Origin: an uncultured beta proteobacterium
GTDB taxonomy: Bacteria > Pseudomonadota > Gammaproteobacteria > Burkholderiales > Burkholderiaceae_C
Length of the DNA stretch: 64,000 bases
Reading direction: 5' to 3'
Assembly (NCBI GenBank): GCA_903951445.1
Contig: CAJBBZ010000285.1
Span: forward strand, 1 to 64,000
Numbering within the stretch: the first letter of the stretch is position 1; the number at the start of each line of letters is the position of its first letter. The notes below the pieces were generated by a model, which did no database searches, had not been told where the DNA came from, and saw only the letters and a list, made by a program, of their open reading frames with translations. The translations under genes and the position numbers were made by a program. Of this stretch, positions 46,607-54,023 are shown piece after piece.

Positions 46607-46694
46607 AATCTAGCAACCCCGCTGACATTGCGCCAATGGTTGGCGCTTTAGTTCGGTGGCTTTGCGTCGCCGGCTTTCACCGGGTTTGCCCTTC
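46607..46694 (-). ncRNA. c-di-GMP class I (GEMM-I) riboswitch aptamer
   Basis: The minus strand contains, in order, the conserved GEMM-I blocks: AGGGCAAACC (46692-46683), a stem CCGGT-GAAA-GCCGG capped by the GNRA tetraloop that docks into the receptor, GACGCAAAGCCACCG, the receptor-side CTAAA, a P3 hairpin GCGCCAA-cca-TTGGCGC, and the 3' block AATGTCAGCGGGGTTGC. All key single-stranded elements agree with the family consensus. The first G of AGGGCAAACC corresponds to the ligand-contacting G; cGAMP-sensing variants usually have A there, so c-di-GMP is favoured. It lies immediately upstream of the KAP ribosome binding site on the same strand. Confidence 0.92.
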
Positions 46695-46699
46695 AATAT

Positions 46700-46734
46700 T
46701 TTTCAATCGGTCAAGGGCTGTACCGATTTGAAAA
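46700..46734. other. 12-bp hairpin just 5' of the riboswitch
   Basis: TTTTC-AATCGGT pairs with ACCGATT-t-GAAAA (one bulged T) around a 10-nt loop. In the KAP transcript it would fold immediately upstream of the aptamer. No T-run follows on either strand. A role as part of the expression platform or a protein site is possible. Confidence 0.7.
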
Positions 46735-46739
46735 GGATA

Positions 46740-46789
46740 GCACAGAGGCAAGGCGTTGATTCGTTTTTGTCGGTAGGCGACAACGCCTT
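46740..46789. other. second hairpin and SD-complementary segment in the KAP leader
   Basis: AAGGCGTTG (46750-46758) and CAACGCCTT (46781-46789) form a 9-bp inverted repeat with a 22-nt loop. Next to it, TCTGTGC on the minus strand (46746-46740) is perfectly complementary to GCACAGA (46600-46594), the spacer between the KAP Shine-Dalgarno and ATG, so the two ends of the leader could pair around the aptamer. Confidence 0.5.
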
Positions 46790-46871
46790 TTCGTGAACTT
46801 ACCGTCACAGCTTTAATGGCCCGCGTCACGGCCGCTCAGCAGCAATTTCCCGCGCCTAATCCGCCGTCCTT

Positions 46872-48191
46872 TCAGTCCAACCTAGCCATCTTTTGCGCAG
46901 CCCCAAGCTGCATCTCGTCCAATGCCTGCACGCAGGGCTTAAACGAAGGGCTTAATTGATCGTCTTCAGACAAGCGGTGCACATAGGCGCGGGCCAGGTC
47001 AAGTGCCCCGCGCCATGTTGCACCGTGCACCGCGCTGTGCAAATTGGCGGCGCTTAGGCTGTCGCGTAATACGCCGCCGCTGGTGGGGCTAAAGGCCATG
47101 GGCAGCATGTCGTAAGCGGGGCTTGGGGCGTAGGGTTGGCCGCTGTCGCTGACAAAAGACAAATTGCCCGCATGCATATCGGTGTTGCCAATCAGCGTGC
47201 CAAATGCAAACAGCAGCGCTGCTCTGGCGTGGGCCTCTGGCGTGATGACGCCACATTGCGCCAACTGCGCGGTAATGACGGGCCAGGGCGCCAGGGCATT
47301 GCCCACAAACTCGCCGTCCAATGAGGCCAGCGATATCAATGCGCGTCGGCCATGCAGGCCCACGCGGTCAAAGCGCTCTAGCGCTAAAAAGCGCTGCGTG
47401 CCCACGTCCAGCAGCCGCGAGCGCGCTGCCGCAATGCCCGCGCCGTGCAGCGTCTCTAGGGCCAAGTGTTCGGCCACCAGCAGGTCGCGCCAGCGGGTGC
47501 TGACCGGGCTGACCTCTGCCGCCGTGAACTTGACCAGCACATGCCCCGTCGCGCTCAGGGCGCAAAACTTGGGCTGCTCGCCTCCGGCGGACGACCAGGT
47601 CGCATCGGCGCTGATCGCTTTCGCGGCCAAGCGCGGGTAGTCTGCGGGGGCGCAGGCTTGGGGCGTGGGGGCGTTGACAAAGTGGTCGCGGGCCAGCTCG
47701 CCCAGCAGCAGATTGCCCACCGGGTCGGCGCCGCTGGCCAGCAAGGCGCGCAGCGCATCGGTGTCGCTCCAGTGCCGCACGTCGGCGGGCAGGCCCAGGC
47801 TGGGCGCATGGCGGTGGGCATAGGCCCGCCCCAAAAAGCCCTGTGGCCGCATGTCGTTCAGCCACCAGGGCAGGCCTTCGTAGTGCGTGCTGACGCCATC
47901 GGTCTGCACCATGACAAACCCATCGGGCCGCACCGGGTACAAGGTGCCCAGTGCAACGATTTGGCCGGTGGCGCTGACCCGGTAGACCGCAATATCGGGC
48001 AAGGGCCGAAACCGGTCCCGAAGTGCATAGCGGGTGGCGCGCGCCGCACCAATGCGGACGATGTCGCCTGCCATGCTCCCGATCGCCCGCGTGAGCGTAG
48101 CCCGCGAAACCTGGAGGCGCACGCGCAGCGCTTCACTGGCCACCGGGCCGGCGGCTAAGGCATCGCGTATGGGGGCGGAGCGGTCATCCAT
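46872..48191 (-). CDS. HipA-like serine/threonine kinase of the YjjJ (HipH) type
   Basis: 439 residues. An N-terminal winged-HTH-like region (about 1-60: IRDALAAGPVASEALRVRLQVSRATLTRAI) precedes the HipA kinase core: SSAGGEQPKF (ATP-binding), the catalytic loop GTLIGNTDMHAGNLSF and the metal-binding YAPSPAYDMLPM. Architecture and the YEGLPWWLNDMRPQGFLGRA block match E. coli YjjJ, a stand-alone HipA-type toxin. No HipB antitoxin is adjacent; the fused HTH may do that work. GAAAC-containing direct repeats lie upstream (48198-48225). Confidence 0.9.
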   Translation of the reverse strand: MDDRSAPIRDALAAGPVASEALRVRLQVSRATLTRAIGSMAGDIVRIGAARATRYALRDRFRPLPDIAVYRVSATGQIVALGTLYPVRPDGFVMVQTDGVSTHYEGLPWWLNDMRPQGFLGRAYAHRHAPSLGLPADVRHWSDTDALRALLASGADPVGNLLLGELARDHFVNAPTPQACAPADYPRLAAKAISADATWSSAGGEQPKFCALSATGHVLVKFTAAEVSPVSTRWRDLLVAEHLALETLHGAGIAAARSRLLDVGTQRFLALERFDRVGLHGRRALISLASLDGEFVGNALAPWPVITAQLAQCGVITPEAHARAALLFAFGTLIGNTDMHAGNLSFVSDSGQPYAPSPAYDMLPMAFSPTSGGVLRDSLSAANLHSAVHGATWRGALDLARAYVHRLSEDDQLSPSFKPCVQALDEMQLGAAQKMARLD

Positions 48192-48415
48192 GGCGTGTCA
48201 TTGAAACGATTTATGTGTCGATATGTGAAACAATACTTGAAGCAATTGTAAGGCCAAAAAGTACGCGCTTTTGCTAGCGTCCCTCTGGCCTATGCCGCTG
48301 GCAGAGCGGCGCATTGAACCTGCAAAAATTCGGCGTGTGCAAAGCGCCTGGATGCCGCACCGGCGATTAATGCCCCGCATACACTCGCCCCGTCGCCATT
48401 TCCACCCCGCGCCCC

Positions 48416-48880
48416 ATGGCCCTTCAATCCTTCCCAAAAAATAAACCGCAGCGGTCACTGCCAACCGCCGCCGCCCTGCTAGGCCTGGCGCTGCTGGCCT
48501 GCCCGCTTGCCGCACAGGCCGCGCCGCAATTGCAGTGCAGCTTTGACGTGAACTCCGAGACCCACCACAAAACCTTTGGCGTGGTGACAGATCCTTACAC
48601 CACGCCTGCGGTGCCCATTGGCAACCGCTTTCGCTTCAAGGCCATCTTGCTCGCTGCCGGGCCGGACGCCGGGGGCGCATCGGGCCTAGAGAGTATTAAT
48701 TTGTACGTGTACTACAACACGCGCCGCCAGCCCATGGTCATGCAGCACACCCGCTTTTTGCAACCGGTGGCGCAGACGGCGCCCCAGCCTGATGCGCTGA
48801 CGGGCCGGGTGTCTTTATACTCGCCGCTGCTGGGCAAAGAGCTTCAATACCAATGCGCCCTGGCCGAGGTGGCGCCATGA
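48416..48880 (+). CDS. hypothetical secreted protein
   Basis: 154 residues with a Sec signal peptide (about 1-36, ending PLAAQAAPQ) and a short beta-rich mature part with two cysteines (LQCSFDV, YQCALAE) that could form a disulfide. Not recognised as a named family. Its stop overlaps the CapA start (ATGA), so the two are translationally coupled and the protein may act with CapA at the cell envelope. Confidence 0.8.
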   Translation: MALQSFPKNKPQRSLPTAAALLGLALLACPLAAQAAPQLQCSFDVNSETHHKTFGVVTDPYTTPAVPIGNRFRFKAILLAAGPDAGGASGLESINLYVYYNTRRQPMVMQHTRFLQPVAQTAPQPDALTGRVSLYSPLLGKELQYQCALAEVAP

Positions 48881-49995
48881 TGCGCCGCTCGCATAGCGCC
48901 GCGCTGGCCACGAGCGCAATGAAGGCGCGCGCACTTTTTGCAGCGCTCGCATATGGCCTCTTGCTGCTGGCCTGTATGGCACAGCCCTTGTTCGCGGCAG
49001 AAACCAGCCCGACCCAAGCCACCGCCAAGCCCGCCCACGTACCCGCTGCGAAAAAGCACAAAGACAAAGCGCACCACACTTCCAATAAGCAGGCCAACGT
49101 AAGTGCGCGCAGGCCGGACACTGCCGGGCCACTCTCTTTGGTCGTGGTGGGAGACATCATGCTGGAAGACGGCCCCATGGACGCCATGCGCAAAGGGCAA
49201 GACCCTTTTGCTGGCTTTGCCCGTTTGTTTGCGGGGGCCGATATTCGTATCGGCAACCTGGAATGCGTGGTCGCCACCACCGGCAGCCCAGAGGACGACA
49301 AGCCCAATGTTTTTCGCGTGCATCCGCGCGCCTTGAAGTACATCAAGCGCCACTTTGACGCTGTGGGCCTGGCCAACAACCATTCGGGCGACTACGGCCA
49401 CGAAGCGTTTGCGCAAATGCTCGGCTTGCTCAAGCACAACAAGATCGGCGTCTATGGCGGCGGCATGAACCTGTCTGAGGCGCACACGCCCTGGATCATC
49501 GAGCGCAAAGGCGTGCGCGTGGCTATCTTGGGCTACAACGAGTTTCAGCCGCGCAGCTTTGAAGCCGACACCGACCGCCCTGGCGTGGCGTGGAGCGAAG
49601 ATTCGCAAGTGCTGCGCGACATCCGCGCCGCACGCACCATTCACAAAGCCGATGTGGTGATTCCAGTCATGCACTGGGGCTGGGAAGACCCCATCGCCAA
49701 CGACCGCCAGCGCCAACTCGCCCGGCTGATGATCGACGCCGGCGCCGACGCCGTGATAGGCGGCCACCCGCACCAGTTGCAAGACACAGAGCGCTACAAA
49801 GGCAAACCGATTTTTTACAGCCTGGGCAATTTTGTGTTCGACGGCTTTCCGCTACCCATCAACTACATCGGCTGGGCCTTGCGCATGGAGTTGGATAAAA
49901 ACGGGGTGCAAAAAGTGGAGGCGCATGTTTCGCACATCGGCCCTACGGGCTTGCCTAAGCCGGGCAAAGTGCTGGCGGACCCGAGCTTGAAGTAG
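48877..49995 (+). CDS. CapA family protein (PGA_cap, metallophosphatase-like)
   Basis: 372 residues. A signal peptide/anchor (LFAALAYGLLLLACMAQPLFAAE) is followed by a Lys/His-rich linker and the CapA domain: LSLVVVGDIMLEDGPM, RIGNLECVVATTGSP, DAVGLANNHSGDYG, VIPVMHWGWED and DAVIGGHPHQLQDTERYKGKPIFYSLGNFVFD. Named for capsule poly-gamma-glutamate synthesis, the family is broader and its enzymology unclear; without capB/capC nearby, no capsule function should be assumed. Confidence 0.9.
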   Translation: MMRRSHSAALATSAMKARALFAALAYGLLLLACMAQPLFAAETSPTQATAKPAHVPAAKKHKDKAHHTSNKQANVSARRPDTAGPLSLVVVGDIMLEDGPMDAMRKGQDPFAGFARLFAGADIRIGNLECVVATTGSPEDDKPNVFRVHPRALKYIKRHFDAVGLANNHSGDYGHEAFAQMLGLLKHNKIGVYGGGMNLSEAHTPWIIERKGVRVAILGYNEFQPRSFEADTDRPGVAWSEDSQVLRDIRAARTIHKADVVIPVMHWGWEDPIANDRQRQLARLMIDAGADAVIGGHPHQLQDTERYKGKPIFYSLGNFVFDGFPLPINYIGWALRMELDKNGVQKVEAHVSHIGPTGLPKPGKVLADPSLK

Positions 49996-50037
49996 GGTAG
50001 AGCCACTCCACGGCGCGGTGCGAGCGTACTGGAAAAT

Positions 50038-50058
50038 GTGTATACAAACGTGTACCAT
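50038..50058 (+). promoter_or_regulatory. possible BrnA operator
   Basis: GTGTATACA-AAC-GTGTACC: an 8-bp palindrome TGTATACA overlapping a repeated GTGTA half-site, 10-25 bp upstream of the brnT ATG. BrnT-BrnA autoregulation is a family property; the site itself is inferred. Confidence 0.35.
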
Positions 50059-50064
50059 GGCGCG

Positions 50065-50349
50065 ATGCAAATCAGGGGGTTTGACTGGGACAGCGGTAAC
50101 TGGCCGAAGTGCGGCCAGCATGGTGTCTCGCGCGAAGAAATCGAGCAGGTGCTGACAAGCACACCCGCCGTGATGCCCGACCCGCACCCCGATGAGCCGC
50201 GCATGCGGGCGATTGGACGCACGGCGACAGGGCGCTACGTATTTATGGTGTTCATGTTGCGCGAGCGCGATGGCCAAAAATTGCTCCGCCCCATTAGTGC
50301 CCGCTACATGCATCAGAAAGAGATTGATCACTATGAAAACCAAACTTAA
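50065..50349 (+). CDS. brnT: BrnT family toxin
   Basis: 94 residues from the ATG at 50065. FDWDSGNWPKCGQHGVSREEIEQVL and RMRAIGRTATGRYVFMVFMLRERDGQKLLRPISARYMHQKEIDHYE match BrnT, a RelE-fold ribonuclease that blocks translation. It overlaps the brnA start by 17 bp, the usual toxin-first order for this family. Confidence 0.9.
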   Translation: MQIRGFDWDSGNWPKCGQHGVSREEIEQVLTSTPAVMPDPHPDEPRMRAIGRTATGRYVFMVFMLRERDGQKLLRPISARYMHQKEIDHYENQT

Positions 50350-50590
50350 ACCGTTGCCGTCGCTGACCAATGATGCTCAGGCGCAGCATTTCGTTAGTGA
50401 AGCAGACCTTTCGCACTACGACTTGTCGGACTTTAAGCCGACCCGCTTTGAGTTCGAGCCCAAGGCCGCCGCACTCAACTTGCGCTTGCCCCAGAATTTG
50501 CTCGATGCTTTGAAGGTAAAGGCCAAAGCCAAAGGCATTCCCTACACCCGCTACGTGCGACTGGTGCTTGAAAACGACGTGGCGCAATAG
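50333..50590 (+). CDS. brnA: BrnA family antitoxin
   Basis: 85 residues: an N-terminal toxin-wrapping segment (DAQAQHFVSEADLSHYDLSDFKPTRFEF) and a C-terminal RHH DNA-binding domain (ALNLRLPQNLLDALKVKAKAKGIPYTRYVRLVLE). It neutralises BrnT and represses the operon. The start at 50333 overlaps brnT. Confidence 0.9.
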   Translation: MKTKLKPLPSLTNDAQAQHFVSEADLSHYDLSDFKPTRFEFEPKAAALNLRLPQNLLDALKVKAKAKGIPYTRYVRLVLENDVAQ

Positions 50591-50699
50591 ACTAATTCGT
50601 TTTTTGCAAACCGGGGAAGGCGTTAGCGGACCCGACGCTGAAGTGAGGCGCGGTCTCACACCATAGAATTGCCCAGGACGTATCGACCGAGGTAGCTTC

Positions 50700-50990
50700 A
50701 TGAAACCATCTGCCGTTTTAGCCCGCAGCCGAGAGCGAATCCGCGCGCTGGCGCTGGAGCATGGAGTTTCCAATCCGCGCGTATTCGGATCTGTGCTACG
50801 CGAAGAGGATTCTGAATCCAGCGACTTGGATATTCTGGTGGACCCTTCTCCCCGGACCTCGCTATTGGACATTGCCAAACTGCAAATGCGACTGGAATCC
50901 GAGCTAGGCATACACGTTGATGTACTAACCCCGAGGGCTTTGCCGCTTTCGTTTAGGGGAGATGTTCTAGCGCTTGCGCAGCCGGTATGA
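50700..50990 (+). CDS. mntA: minimal nucleotidyltransferase (MntA-type antitoxin)
   Basis: 96 residues with a perfect GSx10DxD motif (Gly30-Ser31, Asp42, Asp44: VFGSVLREEDSESSDLDILVD). MntA inactivates its partner HepT by adding AMP to a tyrosine near the HEPN active site. It overlaps hepT by 4 bp (ATGA). Confidence 0.92.
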   Translation: MKPSAVLARSRERIRALALEHGVSNPRVFGSVLREEDSESSDLDILVDPSPRTSLLDIAKLQMRLESELGIHVDVLTPRALPLSFRGDVLALAQPV

Positions 50991-51349
50991 GTGATTTGCC
51001 GCAGTTCAAGCTAAATGACTATGTGCGTCACATGACACAGGCCATTGAACAGGTTGCGGAGTATTTGGAAGACGTCACTGAAGCGCAATTTCTTTGCACT
51101 CGCTTGCTGCAAGACGGCATAGTGCGTAACTTGGAAATCATCGGTGAGGCGGCGCACCTGGTTATCAAAAAATTCCCGGAATTTGCCGCCACGCACACAG
51201 AAGTTCCATGGGAAGCGGTTTATTACATGCGAAACCGGGTGATCCATGGCTACGCTAGCATTGACTATGAACTGGTCTGGCAAGTGGCAAATCGAGAGTT
51301 GCCACAAATGCATCTGCACCTAAAGAAGTTGCTTGCTGACTTGCAATAA
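50987..51349 (+). CDS. hepT: HEPN domain RNase toxin (HepT, DUF86)
   Basis: A 120-residue all-helical HEPN protein. The catalytic Rx4HxY is intact: Arg82 to His87 and Tyr89 (MRNRVIHGYASIDYELVW); Tyr89 is the expected AMPylation site. With MntA it forms a type VII toxin-antitoxin system. It lies 9 bp from the convergent PIN toxin gene. Confidence 0.92.
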   Translation: MSDLPQFKLNDYVRHMTQAIEQVAEYLEDVTEAQFLCTRLLQDGIVRNLEIIGEAAHLVIKKFPEFAATHTEVPWEAVYYMRNRVIHGYASIDYELVWQVANRELPQMHLHLKKLLADLQ

Positions 51350-51358
51350 GCAGCTAAT

Positions 51359-51772
51359 TCACCCGGCAAACGGGTCCAGCACTTGCAGGCCCATGTTGGC
51401 AAAGTCGCTGGTGTTGCGGGTGACTAGCGTCATGCGGTGTTCCAAGGCGCTGGCCGCGATCATGGCGTCGCGTTCGGGGCGAGGGTCGGGAATGTGCAAC
51501 GCGGCGCAGAGTGCGGCGGTGTTGCCGGTAAAAGGCAGGACGCGCCCTTCAAATGCGCGCACCGTGGCGCCCAACCAAGCGCGCAATGCGCTGCCCTGCG
51601 GGGGTGTGCGGCGCTCCAGCAACATCACACCTTTTTCCAACTCCAGAACGCTAATTGCCGACAGATACAACTGCCCGGCTGGCACGCCCGCCGCCCAAAC
51701 CCGCACTGCGGCGGACTGGTGGGGCTTGCCCTGGCGCAGTTCAGAAATCACGTTAGTGTCGAGTAAATACAT
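51359..51772 (-). CDS. PIN domain toxin, VapC family
   Basis: 137 residues. Acidic residues of the PIN RNase site are visible: MYLLDTNVISE, SVLELEKGV, IPDPRPERDAMIAASALEH and VTRNTSDF. VapC proteins cut tRNA or rRNA. Preceded by a Phd-type rather than VapB-type antitoxin, a common mixed pairing. Start ATG at 51772, 6 bp after the antitoxin stop. Confidence 0.92.
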   Translation of the reverse strand: MYLLDTNVISELRQGKPHQSAAVRVWAAGVPAGQLYLSAISVLELEKGVMLLERRTPPQGSALRAWLGATVRAFEGRVLPFTGNTAALCAALHIPDPRPERDAMIAASALEHRMTLVTRNTSDFANMGLQVLDPFAG

Positions 51773-51778
51773 GGCGCG

Positions 51779-52039
51779 CTAGCCAAGGTCCGCCACGGGC
51801 AGCGCAATGTGCGCTTTGGGCGGGTCAAATTCAATGCCCACGCCGCCGGGAATGGCGTCCATGACATCGAGCAGGCTGTCTTGTTGCGCTCCGCTGAGCG
51901 CGTAATAGTCTTGGATAGACAACAAAGCGTAGGCCGGGCGCCCGCGATCGGTAATCAGCACCGGGCCATGGGCCGCCGCGCGCTTGGCGGCGCTGACGTC
52001 GCGGGTGAAGTCGCGGCTGGAATAGGTTTGCACAGTCAT
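51779..52039 (-). CDS. Phd/YefM family antitoxin partner of the PIN toxin
   Basis: 86 residues: VQTYSSRDFTRDVSAAKRAAAHGPVLITDRGRPAYALLSIQDYYAL is a Phd/YefM fold. The start at 52039 has GGAGGTCG upstream, while the long frame further upstream lacks conserved features. A TTTGTATGTTATGACA-like motif (complement, about 52056-52071) precedes it and may be the operator. Confidence 0.9.
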   Translation of the reverse strand: MTVQTYSSRDFTRDVSAAKRAAAHGPVLITDRGRPAYALLSIQDYYALSGAQQDSLLDVMDAIPGGVGIEFDPPKAHIALPVADLG

Positions 52040-52210
52040 GGGCGACCTCCGAACAGAATGTTTGTATGTTATGACATTTTTGGATCGCCGCCAACAGGAC
52101 TCCTTCACACCATCGGGGCCATGGGGGCAGCTGAAAGCCGCGCCAGGTACCGACGGCCCCGGCGATGCAATAAGTGACAGTCCGGGCCCCAGGCGGGCAG
52201 GCAAGCCGCG

Positions 52211-53059
52211 CTAATCGCCCCCCAGCTCCTGCGCAATATCGTCCACCAGTTGTTGGCGTTGCTGGGCGCGCTTGCCCAGGCGCATGGCGACGTGGTGGCT
52301 GAGCAGTTGCAGCATGCTGGCAGCGGCCATGGCCGAGAAGGCGTGGTCGGTGCTGCTGCTGTAGCAGGGCAGCACCACGCTGGCAAAGCGCTGCGCCCAG
52401 GCGCTGTGGCGTACATCGACCACGGCCACGGTTTGCACGCGGGTGGTCCCGGCGTGTGTGGCCAGGCGATCCATGGCGCTGTCGCGCGGCTGCGTCATGA
52501 TCAGCAGCAGCGCATCACGCGGGCCGGCCATGGCCAGGTCTTCGGCCCAAACGCCGCTTTGCATGCCTAGCGCATACACCTCGGGCCGGATGCGCGCCAG
52601 TTGCGGGCGCACAAAACGCGCCAAGCCCTCGTCCATACCCAGCCCCAGCAGCCAGACTTTGGGCGCTTTGGCGAGCAAGCTGGCGGCGGCGAGCAAGGTG
52701 TCGCTGCGCAGCGACTCGAAGGTGCGCGCCAGGCTTTCGGACTCAGTGTGCAAATGCGCGCTAATGCTATGGCTGCGCACCGGCGCCGCTGCGCCATCCG
52801 GGCGCGGCGCCTGAAACGGCGGGGCCAGGTTGCGCTCTTCGCGCGCTTGCAGGCGCACTTCATTGAAATCGGCATAGCCCAGGCTGCGAAACAGACGCGC
52901 TGCCGTGGCCTTGGACACATCGGCCATGGCCGCTAGCTCGGTGGCCGAGTAAGTGAGCATGTCGTCCGCGCGCTCCAGCAACAGCTTGGCCAGCTTGCGC
53001 TCGCTGGGCGAGAGCTGCTCAAAGTGCTCTTGGATAGCCAGCGTCAGGCGGGTGGTCAT
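52211..53059 (-). CDS. MurR/RpiR family transcriptional regulator
   Basis: 282 residues: an N-terminal HTH_6 domain (FEQLSPSERKLAKLLLERADDMLTYSATELAAMADVSKATAARLFRSLGYADFNEVRL) and a C-terminal SIS sugar-phosphate-binding domain (VWLLGLGMDEGLARFVRPQL, LLIMTQPRDSAMDRLA). The start at 53059 is preferred; an upstream Met (53089) lies inside an operator-like box. It is divergent from, and very probably controls, the COG0212-transporter-deaminase operon. Confidence 0.92.
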   Translation of the reverse strand: MTTRLTLAIQEHFEQLSPSERKLAKLLLERADDMLTYSATELAAMADVSKATAARLFRSLGYADFNEVRLQAREERNLAPPFQAPRPDGAAAPVRSHSISAHLHTESESLARTFESLRSDTLLAAASLLAKAPKVWLLGLGMDEGLARFVRPQLARIRPEVYALGMQSGVWAEDLAMAGPRDALLLIMTQPRDSAMDRLATHAGTTRVQTVAVVDVRHSAWAQRFASVVLPCYSSSTDHAFSAMAAASMLQLLSHHVAMRLGKRAQQRQQLVDDIAQELGGD

Positions 53060-53077
53060 GGGCCAAAAGGCGGTGGT

Positions 53078-53125
53078 TGAAACAATCATTCCATGATACT
53101 ATGATTAACTGAAACAACGGTTCCA
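53078..53125. promoter_or_regulatory. two tandem operator boxes for the RpiR-type regulator
   Basis: TGAAACAATCATTCCA (53078-53093) and TGAAACAACGGTTCCA (53110-53125) match TGAAACAAnnnTTCCA; each is an imperfect palindrome of TGRAA half-sites, as expected for RpiR/MurR proteins. The starts are 32 bp apart, about three helical turns, so two dimers would bind one DNA face in the divergent promoter. Confidence 0.7.
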
Positions 53126-53206
53126 GCCTCGCGGCCGCTTGATGCGCTGCGATCAGGCCGGGCCGAAAGCCCCGAATTTGCCTCAACCCGCGCACAAGGA
53201 AACCGA

Positions 53207-53944
53207 TTGGCCGCTTCCGCTTTTGCCCGTGAACAACTGTGGGACGGCCTGCGCGCCGTGGCGCTGCCAGACTCGCGTTTTCATTTGCGGTTTTCAGAGT
53301 TCATCCCCGACTTCAGCGGCTCGGACGCGGCCATCGACCGTTTGTGGGCGTTGCCCGGCTTTGATGCGGCGCGCCATGTGTTTGTGACGCCGGACAACAG
53401 CTTGACCGGGCTGCGCCAGCGCCTGCTGGCGCGCGGCGTGAGCCTGGTGGTGTCCAGCTACAACATGGCCAGCGGCTTTTACCTGCTGCGCCCAGGCGCA
53501 GTGCCCAAGGGCCACGAGCTCTATGGCGCCTGGCCCGACGGGCTGGCGCATTTTGGCGAGCCGCTCTCGCTCAACGCACTGGCCGATCTAGGCGCTATTG
53601 ATTTTGTGGCGACGGGCGCCTCGGCGGTAGCTACTTCGGGTGTGCGCTTTGGGCGCGGCCATGGTTTTTTTGATCTGGAGTGGCGCATCTTTAGCGACAT
53701 GGGCTTGGTGGACAACCTGACCCCGCTGGTCACCGTGGTGCACGATGTGCAAGTACTGGACAAAAAGCTCTACCCCAGCCCCGATGACGTGCTGGTGGAC
53801 TGGATATGCACCCCCACGCGCAGCCTGCAAGTGGCGCGCGAAACCCAGCGCCCGCGCGGCCTGAACTGGAAAGACATCACCCCCGAACAAGTGCACGCCA
53901 TACCGGCTTTGGCCGAGTTACGGCGCATCATCGGCCTGGCTTAA
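53207..53944 (+). CDS. 5-formyltetrahydrofolate cyclo-ligase-like protein (COG0212 paralogue 1)
   Basis: 245 residues. The COG0212 pattern is seen in DSRFHLRFSEFIPDFSG, FVTPDNSLTGLRQRLL and RFGRGHGFFDLEWRIF (counterpart of the GYGGGYYDR ATP site of the ligase). It diverges from true 5-FCL. Such paralogues cluster with thiamin-pyrimidine-type transporters and were proposed to act in thiamin or folate metabolism; the reaction is unknown. First gene of the operon; its start codon is weakly supported. About 45% alike by eye to the second copy at 57380. Confidence 0.8.
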   Translation: MAASAFAREQLWDGLRAVALPDSRFHLRFSEFIPDFSGSDAAIDRLWALPGFDAARHVFVTPDNSLTGLRQRLLARGVSLVVSSYNMASGFYLLRPGAVPKGHELYGAWPDGLAHFGEPLSLNALADLGAIDFVATGASAVATSGVRFGRGHGFFDLEWRIFSDMGLVDNLTPLVTVVHDVQVLDKKLYPSPDDVLVDWICTPTRSLQVARETQRPRGLNWKDITPEQVHAIPALAELRRIIGLA

Positions 53945-54023
53945 AAGCCCATTTTTATTTGCAAGCTATTACGATTTCCCCGCCCCTTGTTTTTTTAACT
54001 TTTCACCTTCAAAGGATGACACC

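Noticed and set aside
46740-46789. Intrinsic terminator between hipA-like and KAP genes
   Set aside because: The 9-bp stem has a 22-nt loop and is not followed by a T-run on the minus strand, so it was listed only as a leader hairpin.
48844-49782. 312-codon minus-strand frame
   Set aside because: Shadow of the CapA gene on the other strand; composition is typical of antisense frames in GC-rich DNA.
48877-49995. Capsule biosynthesis locus
   Set aside because: CapA-like domain alone, without capB, capC or glycosyltransferases, does not support a poly-gamma-glutamate capsule.
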